NCBI GenBank assembly: GCA_900550785.1
Contig: URTL01000014.1
Span: 1-22,629, forward strand
Direction of reading: 5' to 3'
Source: an uncultured Collinsella sp.
Lineage (GTDB): Bacteria > Actinomycetota > Coriobacteriia > Coriobacteriales > Coriobacteriaceae
DNA length: 22,629 nucleotides
Shown here: positions 1 through 6,183 of the stretch, piece by piece
How the letters are laid out: each line of letters opens with the position of its first letter
Position numbering within the stretch: the first letter of the stretch is position 1
Made by a program: the position numbers and the translations under genes
Notes under the pieces: model-generated
Told to the model about the DNA's origin: nothing
Databases searched by the model: none
What the model saw: the letters and a program-made list of their open reading frames with translations, nothing else

Positions 1-1
1 G

Positions 2-562
2 CTGCCAATCGGCTCCCGCCCGGCCAAGCGTGGCCTCGGCGCCAAGTCGCTCGACGACCTGCGTACCATCCCGTGGATCTTCAGCTGGAGCCAGGCGCGC
101 ATTAACCTGGCCGCTTGGTACGGTCTGGGCACCGCCTGCGAGCAGCTTGGCGATCTTGACCAGCTCAAGGCTGCCTACCAGGAGTGGCCGTTCTTCCGCA
201 CCTTTATCGACAACATCGAGATGTCGATCGCCAAGACCGACCAGCGCATCGCCAAGATGTATCTGCACCTGGGCGATCGCCAGGATCTGTCCGAGAAGGT
301 CTTCACCGAGATGCAGCTCACGCGTAAGTGGGTCCTTGCCATCGTCGGTGACGAGTGGCCGCTGCAGCGCCGTCGCGTGCTCGGCTGCGCCGTCCGTGTA
401 CGTAACCCCTACGTCGACGCCCTGTCCATCGCCCAGGTCCGCGCCCTTCGCGAGGTGCGTATGAACCAGGACGAGATGGCCGAGGAGAAGAAGGCCGAGT
501 ACATGAGCCTGATTCTTTCGACTGTGACCGGCGTCTCGGCAGGACTGCAGAACACGGGGTAA
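2..562 (+). CDS. ppc: Phosphoenolpyruvate carboxylase, C-terminal part (5' end outside window)
   Basis: Reading frame 2 is open from the left edge to a TAA at 560-562 and gives 186 residues. They match the C-terminal part of phosphoenolpyruvate carboxylase: GSRPAKR near residue 4 (a conserved basic active-site stretch), then IPWIFSWSQ, a WYGLG segment, EWPFFRTFIDNIEMSIAK, and the family's typical Asn-Thr-Gly end (LQNTG). The enzyme carboxylates PEP to oxaloacetate in the cytoplasm and refills the TCA or fermentative C4 pathway. Full-length enzymes are about 880-930 residues, so roughly four fifths lies to the left. No frame break is seen. Its stop is 23 bases before a large nested hairpin that probably forms the transcript end. 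Confidence 0.95.
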   Translation: MPIGSRPAKRGLGAKSLDDLRTIPWIFSWSQARINLAAWYGLGTACEQLGDLDQLKAAYQEWPFFRTFIDNIEMSIAKTDQRIAKMYLHLGDRQDLSEKVFTEMQLTRKWVLAIVGDEWPLQRRRVLGCAVRVRNPYVDALSIAQVRALREVRMNQDEMAEEKKAEYMSLILSTVTGVSAGLQNTG

Positions 563-585
563 TCGATAGCCCTGTGGCTCTCACC

Positions 586-712
586 GGGACCCGATGGGTT
601 TCCCTCTGAATGCGTCCTCGCACTTGAAGCCCCCTTATCCTGTTCCTTCGGAGCTGCGGATAAGGGGGCTTCGTGCTGCGGAGTGCATTCAGAGGGAAAC
701 CCATCGGATCCC
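586..712. repeat. Nested inverted repeat, copy 1, downstream of ppc
   Basis: The outer arms at 586-613 and 685-712 pair over 28 bp with one mismatch. The inner arms at 626-640 and 658-672 pair perfectly over 15 bp (GAAGCCCCCTTATCC). Between outer and inner stems lies a 12-nt box on each side: GTCCTCGCACTT at 614-625 and GTGCTGCGGAGT at 673-684. A second element with the same architecture but different stem sequence lies at 3523-3647. The inner stem may end ppc transcription, but no U-run follows it. Confidence 0.85.
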
Positions 713-715
713 TTC

Positions 716-808
716 GTCCTCGGTCTTCTGGGATTAAAGCTGAAGGGAATAAGGCGCGCTTCGCGCATAGCGTGGAGTGCGGCGAGGGCTTCTTGCGTCC
801 TGCGGAGT
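716..808. repeat. Possible degenerate third copy of the nested-repeat boxes
   Basis: GTCCTCGGTCTT at 716-727 resembles the 5' box of copies 1 and 2. GTCCTGCGGAGT at 797-808 is identical to the 3' box of the 3523-3647 copy. The flanking stems are not clearly complementary here, apart from a small hairpin (GCGCG/CGCGC) in between, so this may be a decayed or rearranged element. Confidence 0.4.
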
Positions 809-890
809 GTGCCTAAAAGTAAACTAATGGCGGGCCCTGCGATGTCCGGTCTTCGGCGGATCAGCCGCTGGGTGAGGGTGGTGCTTGGGG

Positions 891-1128
891 CGACGTGCAA
901 AAAACGGAGTTTTCAGCAGCCAAAGATTGATGCATAAGGCCATAGCCGGCTTTCGCTGCCTTTGTTGATGCTTTTGCACGACGATTGGGCTTTGGCGACG
1001 ATCATATATGGCTGGTTTCTCGCCGCATGCTATCCAGATGGGTCGAGTCATGAGGACTATCTACCTTTTGAAAGATTTTTGGCACCAAAATCTTATCCCG
1101 CGATGCTGAATACTCGCAAAAATGCACG
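891..1128. repeat. Inverted pair of a repeated motif, locus 1
   Basis: The left arm begins CGACGTGCA at 891, continues with GGAGT and ends TTCAGCA near 918. The right arm, in opposite orientation at 1101-1128, contains GATGCTGAATACTC and CAAAAATGCACG. The same motif forms a much better-conserved inverted pair at 21052-21250. In the left arm here the central T-tract is replaced by an A-tract, so it is a diverged copy. Confidence 0.55.
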
Positions 1129-1285
1129 CTCCGGAGGGTACTACCCAGTTATGGCCAGAAATCCATGCGCCATCTTATGCAATTAATTAACGGATTTATG
1201 CAAAATGGCTTACGTGCGTACGTCTCGGACTAGATGTTTGCCTCGGCGCTGCGTAAATCATCCTGTCTATAGTGTCTTTGACAGG

Positions 1286-1319
1286 CGGCTGCGGTCCCGT
1301 TTGGGATCGCGGCCGTTTT
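1286..1319 (+). terminator. Terminator-like hairpin in the larA upstream region
   Basis: A 13-bp stem (1286-1298 with 1303-1315, including two G-U pairs) has a GTTT loop and is followed by TTTTGTTG. Immediately before it, CCTGTC (1262-1267) and GACAGG (1280-1285) can form a second small hairpin. The pair lies 120-180 bp before the larA start. It could end an upstream transcript or act as an attenuator in a larA leader; the sequence does not decide between these. Confidence 0.6.
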
Positions 1320-1423
1320 GTTGTGGGTCAAATATGAACGTTGTGTTAACGACTCGGTGGACGGTGGTGTTTTTCGGTGAGCGGCGTATCCTTCCAACGG
1401 TTTATCTAGTGTGTCAGTTGAAA

Positions 1424-1432
1424 GGGAGAGGG
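1424..1432 (+). promoter_or_regulatory. Ribosome binding site that decides the TTG start of larA
   Basis: The purine-rich GGGAGAGGG ends nine bases before a TTG at 1442. Upstream in-frame start codons (GTG 1409, TTG 1418 and an ATG at 1205) lack such a site or lie on the wrong side of it. Starting at 1442 also puts all LarA active-site residues at the same numbers as in the Lactiplantibacillus plantarum enzyme. Confidence 0.75.
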
Positions 1433-1441
1433 CGCTCGTCA

Positions 1442-2719
1442 TTGTTTGAATGTGAACTACCGTTTGACCATAAGACATTGCATCTAGAGCTCGAGGATAA
1501 GAACTTCGCGGGTGTGATGGAAGGTCATCAAAACGAGTTTAAGACTACAAAATCGCAGGAAGAGCTGGTAGAGGAGTCGCTTGCCAACCCTTATGGCTCA
1601 CCTTCGCTCGAGGAGCTTTGTGCTGGCAAGAAGGATATCGTCATCATTAGCTCCGACCATACGCGCCCCATTCCCTCGCGTGTGACGATGCCTATTCTGC
1701 TGCATCACATCCACTCCGCTGCGCCTGAGGCGCGCGTTCGCATTCTGGTTGCTACGGGTATGCATCGTCCGTCGACGCACGAGGAGCTCGTCAACAAGTA
1801 TGGCGAGGAGATCGTTGCCAACGAGGAAATCGTTATGCACGTCGCGACTGACGACAGCATGATGGAAAAGATCGGCACCCTGCCTTCTGGCGGCGAGTGC
1901 ATCATCAACAAGATTGCCGCCGATTGCGATCTGCTGCTTGCCGAGGGCTTTATTGAGCCGCACTTCTTTGCCGGTTTCTCTGGCAGCCGCAAGTCCGTGC
2001 TGCCCGGCATTGCCAGCTACAAGACCATCATGTACAACCACAACGGTCAGTTTGTGAACGATTCCCATTCGCGTGCCGGCAACCTGTGCCACAACCACGT
2101 GAACGAGGATATGTTTGCCGCTGCCGAGATGGCTCACCTTGCCTTTGTGCTTAACGTGGTGCTCAACGGCAAGCACGAGGTCATCGGCTCCTTTGCCGGC
2201 GACATCCACAAGGCGCACGAGGCCGGCTGCGAGTTCGTGAAGAGCCTTGCCGGCGTTGAGCCCGTCGAGTGCGAGATTGCCATCACCACCAACGGCGGCT
2301 ACCCGCTCGACCAGAACATCTACCAGGCCGTGAAGGGCATGTGCGCTGCCGAGGCCACACTTCCCGAGGGCGGCGTGATCATCGACGTCGCCGGTTGCGC
2401 CGACGGTCACGGTGGCGAGGGCTTCTATCACAACATCGCCGACAACGATCCGGCAGAGTTTGAGCGCGCCTGCATCGACCGTCCCAAGGACGAGACCCTG
2501 CCCGACCAGTGGACGAGTCAGATCTTTGCCCGCATCCTGGCGCATCACCCTGTGATCATGGTCACCGACCTGTGCGATCACCAGATGATCAAGGATATGC
2601 ACATGACGCCGGTCAACACCCTCGAGGAGGCGCTCAAGCTCGCCTTTGAGATGAAGGGTGCCGATGCCAAGGTTGCCGTCATTCCCGATGGCCTGGGCGT
2701 TGTCGTCGCACAGCACTAG
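1442..2719 (+). CDS. larA: Nickel-dependent lactate racemase LarA
   Basis: LarA interconverts D- and L-lactate in the cytoplasm using a covalently bound nickel-pincer nucleotide. The TTG start at 1442 gives 425 residues, against 424 in L. plantarum LarA. Family residues fall at the expected numbers: Asp72 and Arg75 in SSDHTRP, His108 in ATGMHRPS, His174 in EPHFFAGFSG, Lys184 (the cofactor-bearing lysine) in SRKSVLPG, and His200 as nickel ligand. TNGGYPLDQNIYQAVKGM and GGEGFYHN are also typical. larD follows after 49 bp on the same strand. The cofactor genes larB and larC lie nearby on the other strand. A longer in-frame reading to 1205 exists, but it has no similarity to LarA. Members of this family can act on 2-hydroxyacids other than lactate, so the substrate is inferred from the neighbours. 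Confidence 0.95.
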   Translation: MFECELPFDHKTLHLELEDKNFAGVMEGHQNEFKTTKSQEELVEESLANPYGSPSLEELCAGKKDIVIISSDHTRPIPSRVTMPILLHHIHSAAPEARVRILVATGMHRPSTHEELVNKYGEEIVANEEIVMHVATDDSMMEKIGTLPSGGECIINKIAADCDLLLAEGFIEPHFFAGFSGSRKSVLPGIASYKTIMYNHNGQFVNDSHSRAGNLCHNHVNEDMFAAAEMAHLAFVLNVVLNGKHEVIGSFAGDIHKAHEAGCEFVKSLAGVEPVECEIAITTNGGYPLDQNIYQAVKGMCAAEATLPEGGVIIDVAGCADGHGGEGFYHNIADNDPAEFERACIDRPKDETLPDQWTSQIFARILAHHPVIMVTDLCDHQMIKDMHMTPVNTLEEALKLAFEMKGADAKVAVIPDGLGVVVAQH

Positions 2720-2768
2720 CGCGCGGCCTAAACGAATCGTTTATAACCGACAAGAAAGATAAGGTTTT

Positions 2769-3500
2769 ATGCTTACCAAACTCCTCTGTGAATTCGGCGC
2801 AACGGCCCTCATGATCATCTTTGGCGTGGGCGTGCACTGCGATACCGTGCTCAAGGGCACCAAGTATCAGGGCTCCGGTCATATGTTTGCCATCACCACC
2901 TGGTCTTTTGGCATCTCTGTCTGCCTGTTTGTCTTTGGCGGCGCCGTGTGCATGAACCCGGCTATGGTGCTTGCCCAGTGCATCGTAGGCCTGGTGCCGT
3001 GGAGCAGCTGCATCCCCTTCATGATTGCCGATATGCTCGGCGGCTTTGTGGGCGCCGTAATCGCTTGGCTTATGTATGCCGATGAGTTCAAGGCTTCCGA
3101 GGGCGTCGTCGACCCCATTGCCCAGCGCAACATCTTCTCGACCAACCCCACTACCGAGGGTACGAACTATGCCCGTAACTTCTTCTGCGAGGCTATCTGC
3201 ACCTTTGTGTTCATCAGTGCCATCCTTGCTGCCGCTAGCCGCGCCGGCGAGAACGTTTTGATGCTCGCTATCTGCGTTGGCCTGATCGTTTGGGCCGTTG
3301 GCATGGGCATGGGTGGCATCACCGGATTCGCCATGAACCAGGCACGTGACCTTGGTCCTCGCATGGCTTACCAGGTGCTGCCGATCAAGAACAAGGCCGA
3401 CAACAACTGGAAGTACGGTCTGCTTGTTCCTGGCATCGCACCGTTTATCGGTGCCGCTCTGGCCGCACTGTTTGTGCACGGTTTCTTGGGCATGTTCTAG
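2769..3500 (+). CDS. larD: Aquaporin/GlpF-family channel, probable lactate channel LarD
   Basis: This is a 243-residue membrane protein of the major intrinsic protein family with about six hydrophobic segments. The first hemipore motif is CMNPAMVLA with NPA at 63-65. The second is MNQARDLGPR, where NQA (190-192) replaces the usual NPA. The selectivity-filter arginine (Arg193) and the DLGPR tail are kept. In L. plantarum an aquaglyceroporin of similar size in the lar operon (LarD/GlpF1) carries lactic acid. Adjacency to larA on the same strand supports that role here, though glycerol or water transport cannot be excluded. A short AAGG lies five bases before the ATG. A small inverted repeat (TAAACG/CGTTTA, 2729-2743) sits in the 49-bp gap after larA. 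Confidence 0.82.
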   Translation: MLTKLLCEFGATALMIIFGVGVHCDTVLKGTKYQGSGHMFAITTWSFGISVCLFVFGGAVCMNPAMVLAQCIVGLVPWSSCIPFMIADMLGGFVGAVIAWLMYADEFKASEGVVDPIAQRNIFSTNPTTEGTNYARNFFCEAICTFVFISAILAAASRAGENVLMLAICVGLIVWAVGMGMGGITGFAMNQARDLGPRMAYQVLPIKNKADNNWKYGLLVPGIAPFIGAALAALFVHGFLGMF

Positions 3501-3522
3501 TCCAAGGCTACATAGGTTGTTC

Positions 3523-3647
3523 GCCGTCCGCATGGGGTAACTTCCCAGCGCGTCCTCGGACATGAAAGAACCCCCGCTGCGCACTTCGTGCGGCGGGGGT
3601 TCTTTCGTCCTGCGGAGTGCGCTGGGAAGTTACCCCATGCGGACGGC
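3523..3647. terminator. Nested inverted repeat, copy 2, with terminator-like inner stem between larD and tetR
   Basis: The outer arms at 3523-3551 and 3619-3647 pair perfectly over 29 bp. The inner stem GAAAGAACCCCCGC (3564-3577) pairs with 3593-3606 and ends in TTCTTTC, so it can serve as a terminator for larD and, on the other strand, for tetR. The 12-nt boxes between the stems are GTCCTCGGACAT (3552-3563) and GTCCTGCGGAGT (3607-3618). Spacing matches copy 1 (586-712) to the base in the boxes, although the stem sequences differ. Confidence 0.85.
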
Positions 3648-3748
3648 TGCGGGGTCTTCGTTGCGTTCGTGCAAGCAACCCAACATATATATCTGAATTT
3701 GGATGGGAGGGGCTTGTTGCTGGTGGGGGTGTTGGGCTGCTGTTGACA

Positions 3749-3815
3749 CTTTGGGATGGATTGTGCTTTGGGTTGGGGCGGGGCTTTGAGATGAGGGCGG
3801 AACTTTGGGATGAGG
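3749..3815. repeat. Short imperfect tandem repeats, CTTTGGGATG type
   Basis: CTTTGGGATGGA (3749), CTTTGGGTTGGG (3766), CTTTGAGATGAGG (3784) and CTTTGGGATGAGG (3803) recur every 17-19 bases in a G-rich stretch between the nested repeat and the end of the TetR gene. No coding sense was seen. Confidence 0.5.
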
Positions 3816-3822
3816 GGTTTAC

Positions 3823-4362
3823 TTAGTTGAAGAGGGGTTTTATGGCTGAGAGGTAGTCTTTGGCTACGTCGGCTTTGTCTGCTTGAAAGTTGTGCCAGGC
3901 CCACCATTGGACGGTGGCTACGAAGCTTGAGGCTATGTGGTGTAGTAGGAAGCTGCGGTCCATGGTGCCGGCGGGGCCTGCGGGGTCGACGGGGACGGTT
4001 TCGGCTGCTCGTGACATGATGGTCTTGCGGAGACAGTCGGCGAAGACGCGTGAGCCGGCGCCGGCTACGAGGGCTCGAACGCCCTGGCGGCGCTCCCAGA
4101 GGTTGTTGAGGATATGCTCGACCTGCACGAGTGGGTCGTCGAGGGGCGTACCGTCATCGTCGAGGGCATGGGTGCAGATATCGCACACGAGCTCAGCGAG
4201 TAGGTCATCTTTGCTCTTGAAGAGGCCGTAGAACGTGGCCCGACCCACATGGGCGCGAGCGATGATGTCACCGACGGTGATCTTGCCGTAGTCCTCTTCG
4301 CGCAGCAGCTCGGAGAACGCCGTAACGATGGCGGCGCGGCTTTTTGCCTTGCGGGCATCCAT
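3823..4362 (-). CDS. TetR/AcrR-family transcriptional regulator
   Basis: The ATG at 4362 gives 179 residues. The N-terminal helix-turn-helix domain (about residues 8-55) reads as a standard TetR module: ITVGDIIARAHVGRATFYGLFKSKDDLLAEL. The C-terminal ligand domain is variable and gives no ligand. The gene starts two bases after the larC stop, with no clear ribosome site of its own, so it is probably translated by coupling as the last gene of larB-larC-tetR. That position suggests control of the lar genes, perhaps at the inverted repeat before larB (6114-6147). This is inference: the known lar regulator of L. plantarum (LarR) belongs to the Crp-Fnr family, so this would be a different solution. 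A longer in-frame reading up to 4575 overlaps larC and is rejected. Confidence 0.85.
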   Translation of the reverse strand: MDARKAKSRAAIVTAFSELLREEDYGKITVGDIIARAHVGRATFYGLFKSKDDLLAELVCDICTHALDDDGTPLDDPLVQVEHILNNLWERRQGVRALVAGAGSRVFADCLRKTIMSRAAETVPVDPAGPAGTMDRSFLLHHIASSFVATVQWWAWHNFQADKADVAKDYLSAIKPLFN

Positions 4363-4364
4363 GG

Positions 4365-5276
4365 CTAGGCGTCCGCGTGAACGAGCAGGCAGCGGAGCGT
4401 ACCGGAACAACCCTCGTAGGGGCGCTTGCCGGCGCCGTAGCCGACGGCTTCGATGCGGTAGCGTGAGGGCAGTTGGTCGGACGTGCGCAGCGCGGTGACG
4501 ATGGCGGCGCCCGTGGGCGTCACGAGCTCGCCGGCGACCGGTGCAGGCGTGAGGGCGATATTGCCCGCCTGGCACAGGTTGACGACAGCGGGGACGGGAA
4601 TGGGCATGAGGCCGTGGGCGCAGCGAATGGTGCCGTGGCCCTCGGAAAGCGACTCGACCACGATGTCCTCAATACCCAGGTCATCGAGGCAGATGGCGAC
4701 AGAGCAGACGTCGACGATGGAATCGACGGCGCCTACCTCGTGGAACATGACGGTCTCGGGCGTTTTGCCGTGGGCCTTGGCCTCGGCGGCGGCGAGCGCG
4801 GTAAAGATGGCGAGCGCACGACGCTTGGCGCCATCGCTTAGCTGCGAGCCATCGATGATGGCGGTGACGTCCGCCAAAGAACGGTGGTGATGGCGGTGGG
4901 CGTGATGATGGCCCTCGTGGCCATGACCGTGGGCCTCATGGTCATGGTCGTGGCAGTGCTCGTGCTCGCCATGGTCATGATGGTGGTGTTCGTGTTCGTG
5001 CATATGCTCGACAGCTGCTTCGTTGCCGTAGAGCCAGGCCATATCGTGATCGTGGTTCTCGAGCTCCTCTGCAAGCTGGACATCGAAATCGCAGGCGTCG
5101 ATGCCGTGCTTGTTTACGCGCGTCACGGCAATCGAAAAGCCGTCGACCGGCAGCGTAGCGAGCTGTTCGCGCAGGTGCTCCTCGCTGGCGCCCAGGTCGA
5201 GCAGGGCCGCGACGGTCATATCGCCGCTGATGCCCGAGGTGCCGTCGATGATAAGCGTATGCTGATGGTTGGACAT
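4365..5276 (-). CDS. larC: LarC nickel-insertion protein, N-terminal (LarC1) part only
   Basis: The product has 303 residues. LarC inserts nickel into the pincer cofactor of LarA in a CTP-dependent reaction. The N-terminus (DGTSGISGDMTVAALLDLG) and the later segments FHEVGAVDSIVDV, GTIRCAHGLMPIPVPA and ELVTPTGAAIVTAL are typical. Residues 75-131 hold 25 histidines, a nickel-handling run as in other LarC proteins. The protein stops soon after GYGAGKR, just where LarC2, the CTP-binding C-terminal domain of full LarC (about 400 residues or more), should begin. In L. plantarum larC1 and larC2 are joined by programmed frameshifting, but here tetR begins two bases after the stop and no LarC2-like reading is seen. 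The ribosome site AAGGAG overlaps the larB stop. Confidence 0.88.
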   Translation of the reverse strand: MSNHQHTLIIDGTSGISGDMTVAALLDLGASEEHLREQLATLPVDGFSIAVTRVNKHGIDACDFDVQLAEELENHDHDMAWLYGNEAAVEHMHEHEHHHHDHGEHEHCHDHDHEAHGHGHEGHHHAHRHHHRSLADVTAIIDGSQLSDGAKRRALAIFTALAAAEAKAHGKTPETVMFHEVGAVDSIVDVCSVAICLDDLGIEDIVVESLSEGHGTIRCAHGLMPIPVPAVVNLCQAGNIALTPAPVAGELVTPTGAAIVTALRTSDQLPSRYRIEAVGYGAGKRPYEGCSGTLRCLLVHADA

Positions 5277-5286
5277 GGAATGCTCC

Positions 5287-6069
5287 TTAGCGGGCGCGAG
5301 GTGTGCCGGCGCTCAGATGATTGATAAGACTTGCCTGGTAGGCGGCGCCAAAGCCGTTGTCGATATTGACGACCGAAACGCCGCTGGCGCAGGAGTTGAG
5401 CATGGCGAGCAGCGCGGCTACGCCACCAAAGCTCGCGCCGTAGCCCACGCTGGTGGGAACGGCAATGACCGGACAGCTTACCAGACCGCCGATAACGCTC
5501 GCCAGGGCGCCTTCCATGCCGGCGATGGCGATGACCACCTGCGCCTGGGCAAGTTCCTCGGCATGCGCGAGCAAGCGGTGCAGGCCGGCGACGCCTACGT
5601 CGTAGAGGCGGTCGACCTCGTTGCCGTAGAACTCGGCCGTCAACGCGGCTTCCTCGGCGACGGGCAGGTCGCTCGTGCCGGCGCAGGCGACGACAACGCG
5701 TCCGTTACCGGTGGGGGAGGGCTTGCCACCCACCAGGGCGAGCTGGGCGTTCGGGGCATATCCCAGGTCGATGTCGTTGCCGAGAAGCTCCGAGGTACGG
5801 GCTGCTTTTTCGCTGTCCAGGCGCGTGACCAGGATGCGCTCCTGACCGGCATCGCGCAGCGCTTCGATAATGGCGGCAATTTGCTCGGCGGTTTTACCGG
5901 CGCCGTAGACAACCTCGCCGGCTCCCTGGCGCACCCCGCGTGAAAGATCGAGCTGCGCAAAACCCAGATCGGCGGTTGGCGCCGTCTGGATGCGCGTAAG
6001 CGCGTCGGCAGGGGCGACTGATCCGCCGGCAACATCGCTCAGCAGCTGCTCAAGATCTCGCTTATCCAT
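5287..6069 (-). CDS. larB: LarB, pyridinium-3,5-bisthiocarboxylate pathway carboxylase
   Basis: The ATG at 6069 gives 260 residues. LarB carboxylates and adenylate-cleaves nicotinic acid adenine dinucleotide, the first step of nickel-pincer cofactor synthesis. The C-terminal half is a PurE-like domain: VACAGTSDLPVAEEA near 127-141, AGMEGALASVIGG near 183-195, PTSVGYGASFGG near 205-216 and MLNSCASG near 223-230. Glu186 and Cys227 are 41 residues apart, as are the active-site Glu180 and Cys221 of L. plantarum LarB. GAAGGGA lies six bases before the ATG. The longer reading to 6102 is rejected because it runs through this ribosome site. larC follows with its ribosome site overlapping the larB stop, so the two form an operon. 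Confidence 0.93.
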   Translation of the reverse strand: MDKRDLEQLLSDVAGGSVAPADALTRIQTAPTADLGFAQLDLSRGVRQGAGEVVYGAGKTAEQIAAIIEALRDAGQERILVTRLDSEKAARTSELLGNDIDLGYAPNAQLALVGGKPSPTGNGRVVVACAGTSDLPVAEEAALTAEFYGNEVDRLYDVGVAGLHRLLAHAEELAQAQVVIAIAGMEGALASVIGGLVSCPVIAVPTSVGYGASFGGVAALLAMLNSCASGVSVVNIDNGFGAAYQASLINHLSAGTPRAR

Positions 6070-6113
6070 ATATGTTCCCTTCGACGGCGCAAAGTCTAGC
6101 ACTCAAAGGGTAT

Positions 6114-6151
6114 GTTCCCGAACACTAAGACAAAATTGTTCGGAAACTATA
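6114..6151 (-). promoter_or_regulatory. Probable larB promoter with overlapping operator
   Basis: GTTCCCGAACA (6114-6124) and TGTTCGGAAAC (6137-6147) form an 11-bp inverted repeat with one mismatch and a 12-bp spacer. On the minus strand a TATAGT -10 box (6151-6146) lies at its upstream edge, so the start point would fall inside the repeat. No good -35 box is seen. The layout suits a repressor or an activator-dependent promoter for larB-larC-tetR. Confidence 0.55.
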
Positions 6152-6183
6152 GGACAGACTGATTCAATTGTTAGACGGATCGG

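Larger units (their letters stand above)
713..1441. other. Gene-free stretch between ppc and larA
   Basis: No convincing gene is seen in about 730 bp. It holds a possible degenerate third copy of the nested repeat boxes (716-808), an inverted pair of a 28-nt motif (891-918 and 1101-1128), a short hairpin (AAGATTTTTGG at 1072-1082 with CCAAAATCTT at 1085-1094), a direct repeat TTATGCAA near 1174 and 1196, and a strong hairpin before larA (1286-1319). The open frame 962-1186 has no recognisable protein features. No promoter with good -35 and -10 boxes could be assigned to larA. Confidence 0.6.

Noticed and set aside
962..1186. A 74-residue open frame in the ppc-larA gap
   Set aside because: It has no ribosome site or recognisable motif, and it runs through a repeat arm and a hairpin.
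1205..1441. A 79-residue N-terminal extension of LarA to an ATG at 1205
   Set aside because: It has no similarity to LarA, runs through a terminator-like hairpin, and would bury the GGGAGAGGG site that fits the TTG at 1442.
1598..2716. A 372-residue minus-strand frame across larA
   Set aside because: It is antisense to LarA, whose active-site residues are all in place on the plus strand.
3617..3826. A 69-residue plus-strand frame before the TetR gene end
   Set aside because: It starts inside the nested repeat, is G-rich with tandem repeats, and has no ribosome site.
4884..5324. A Met/Val-rich plus-strand frame that looks like a membrane protein
   Set aside because: It is the antisense of the histidine run of LarC: His codons CAC/CAT read as GTG/ATG on the other strand.
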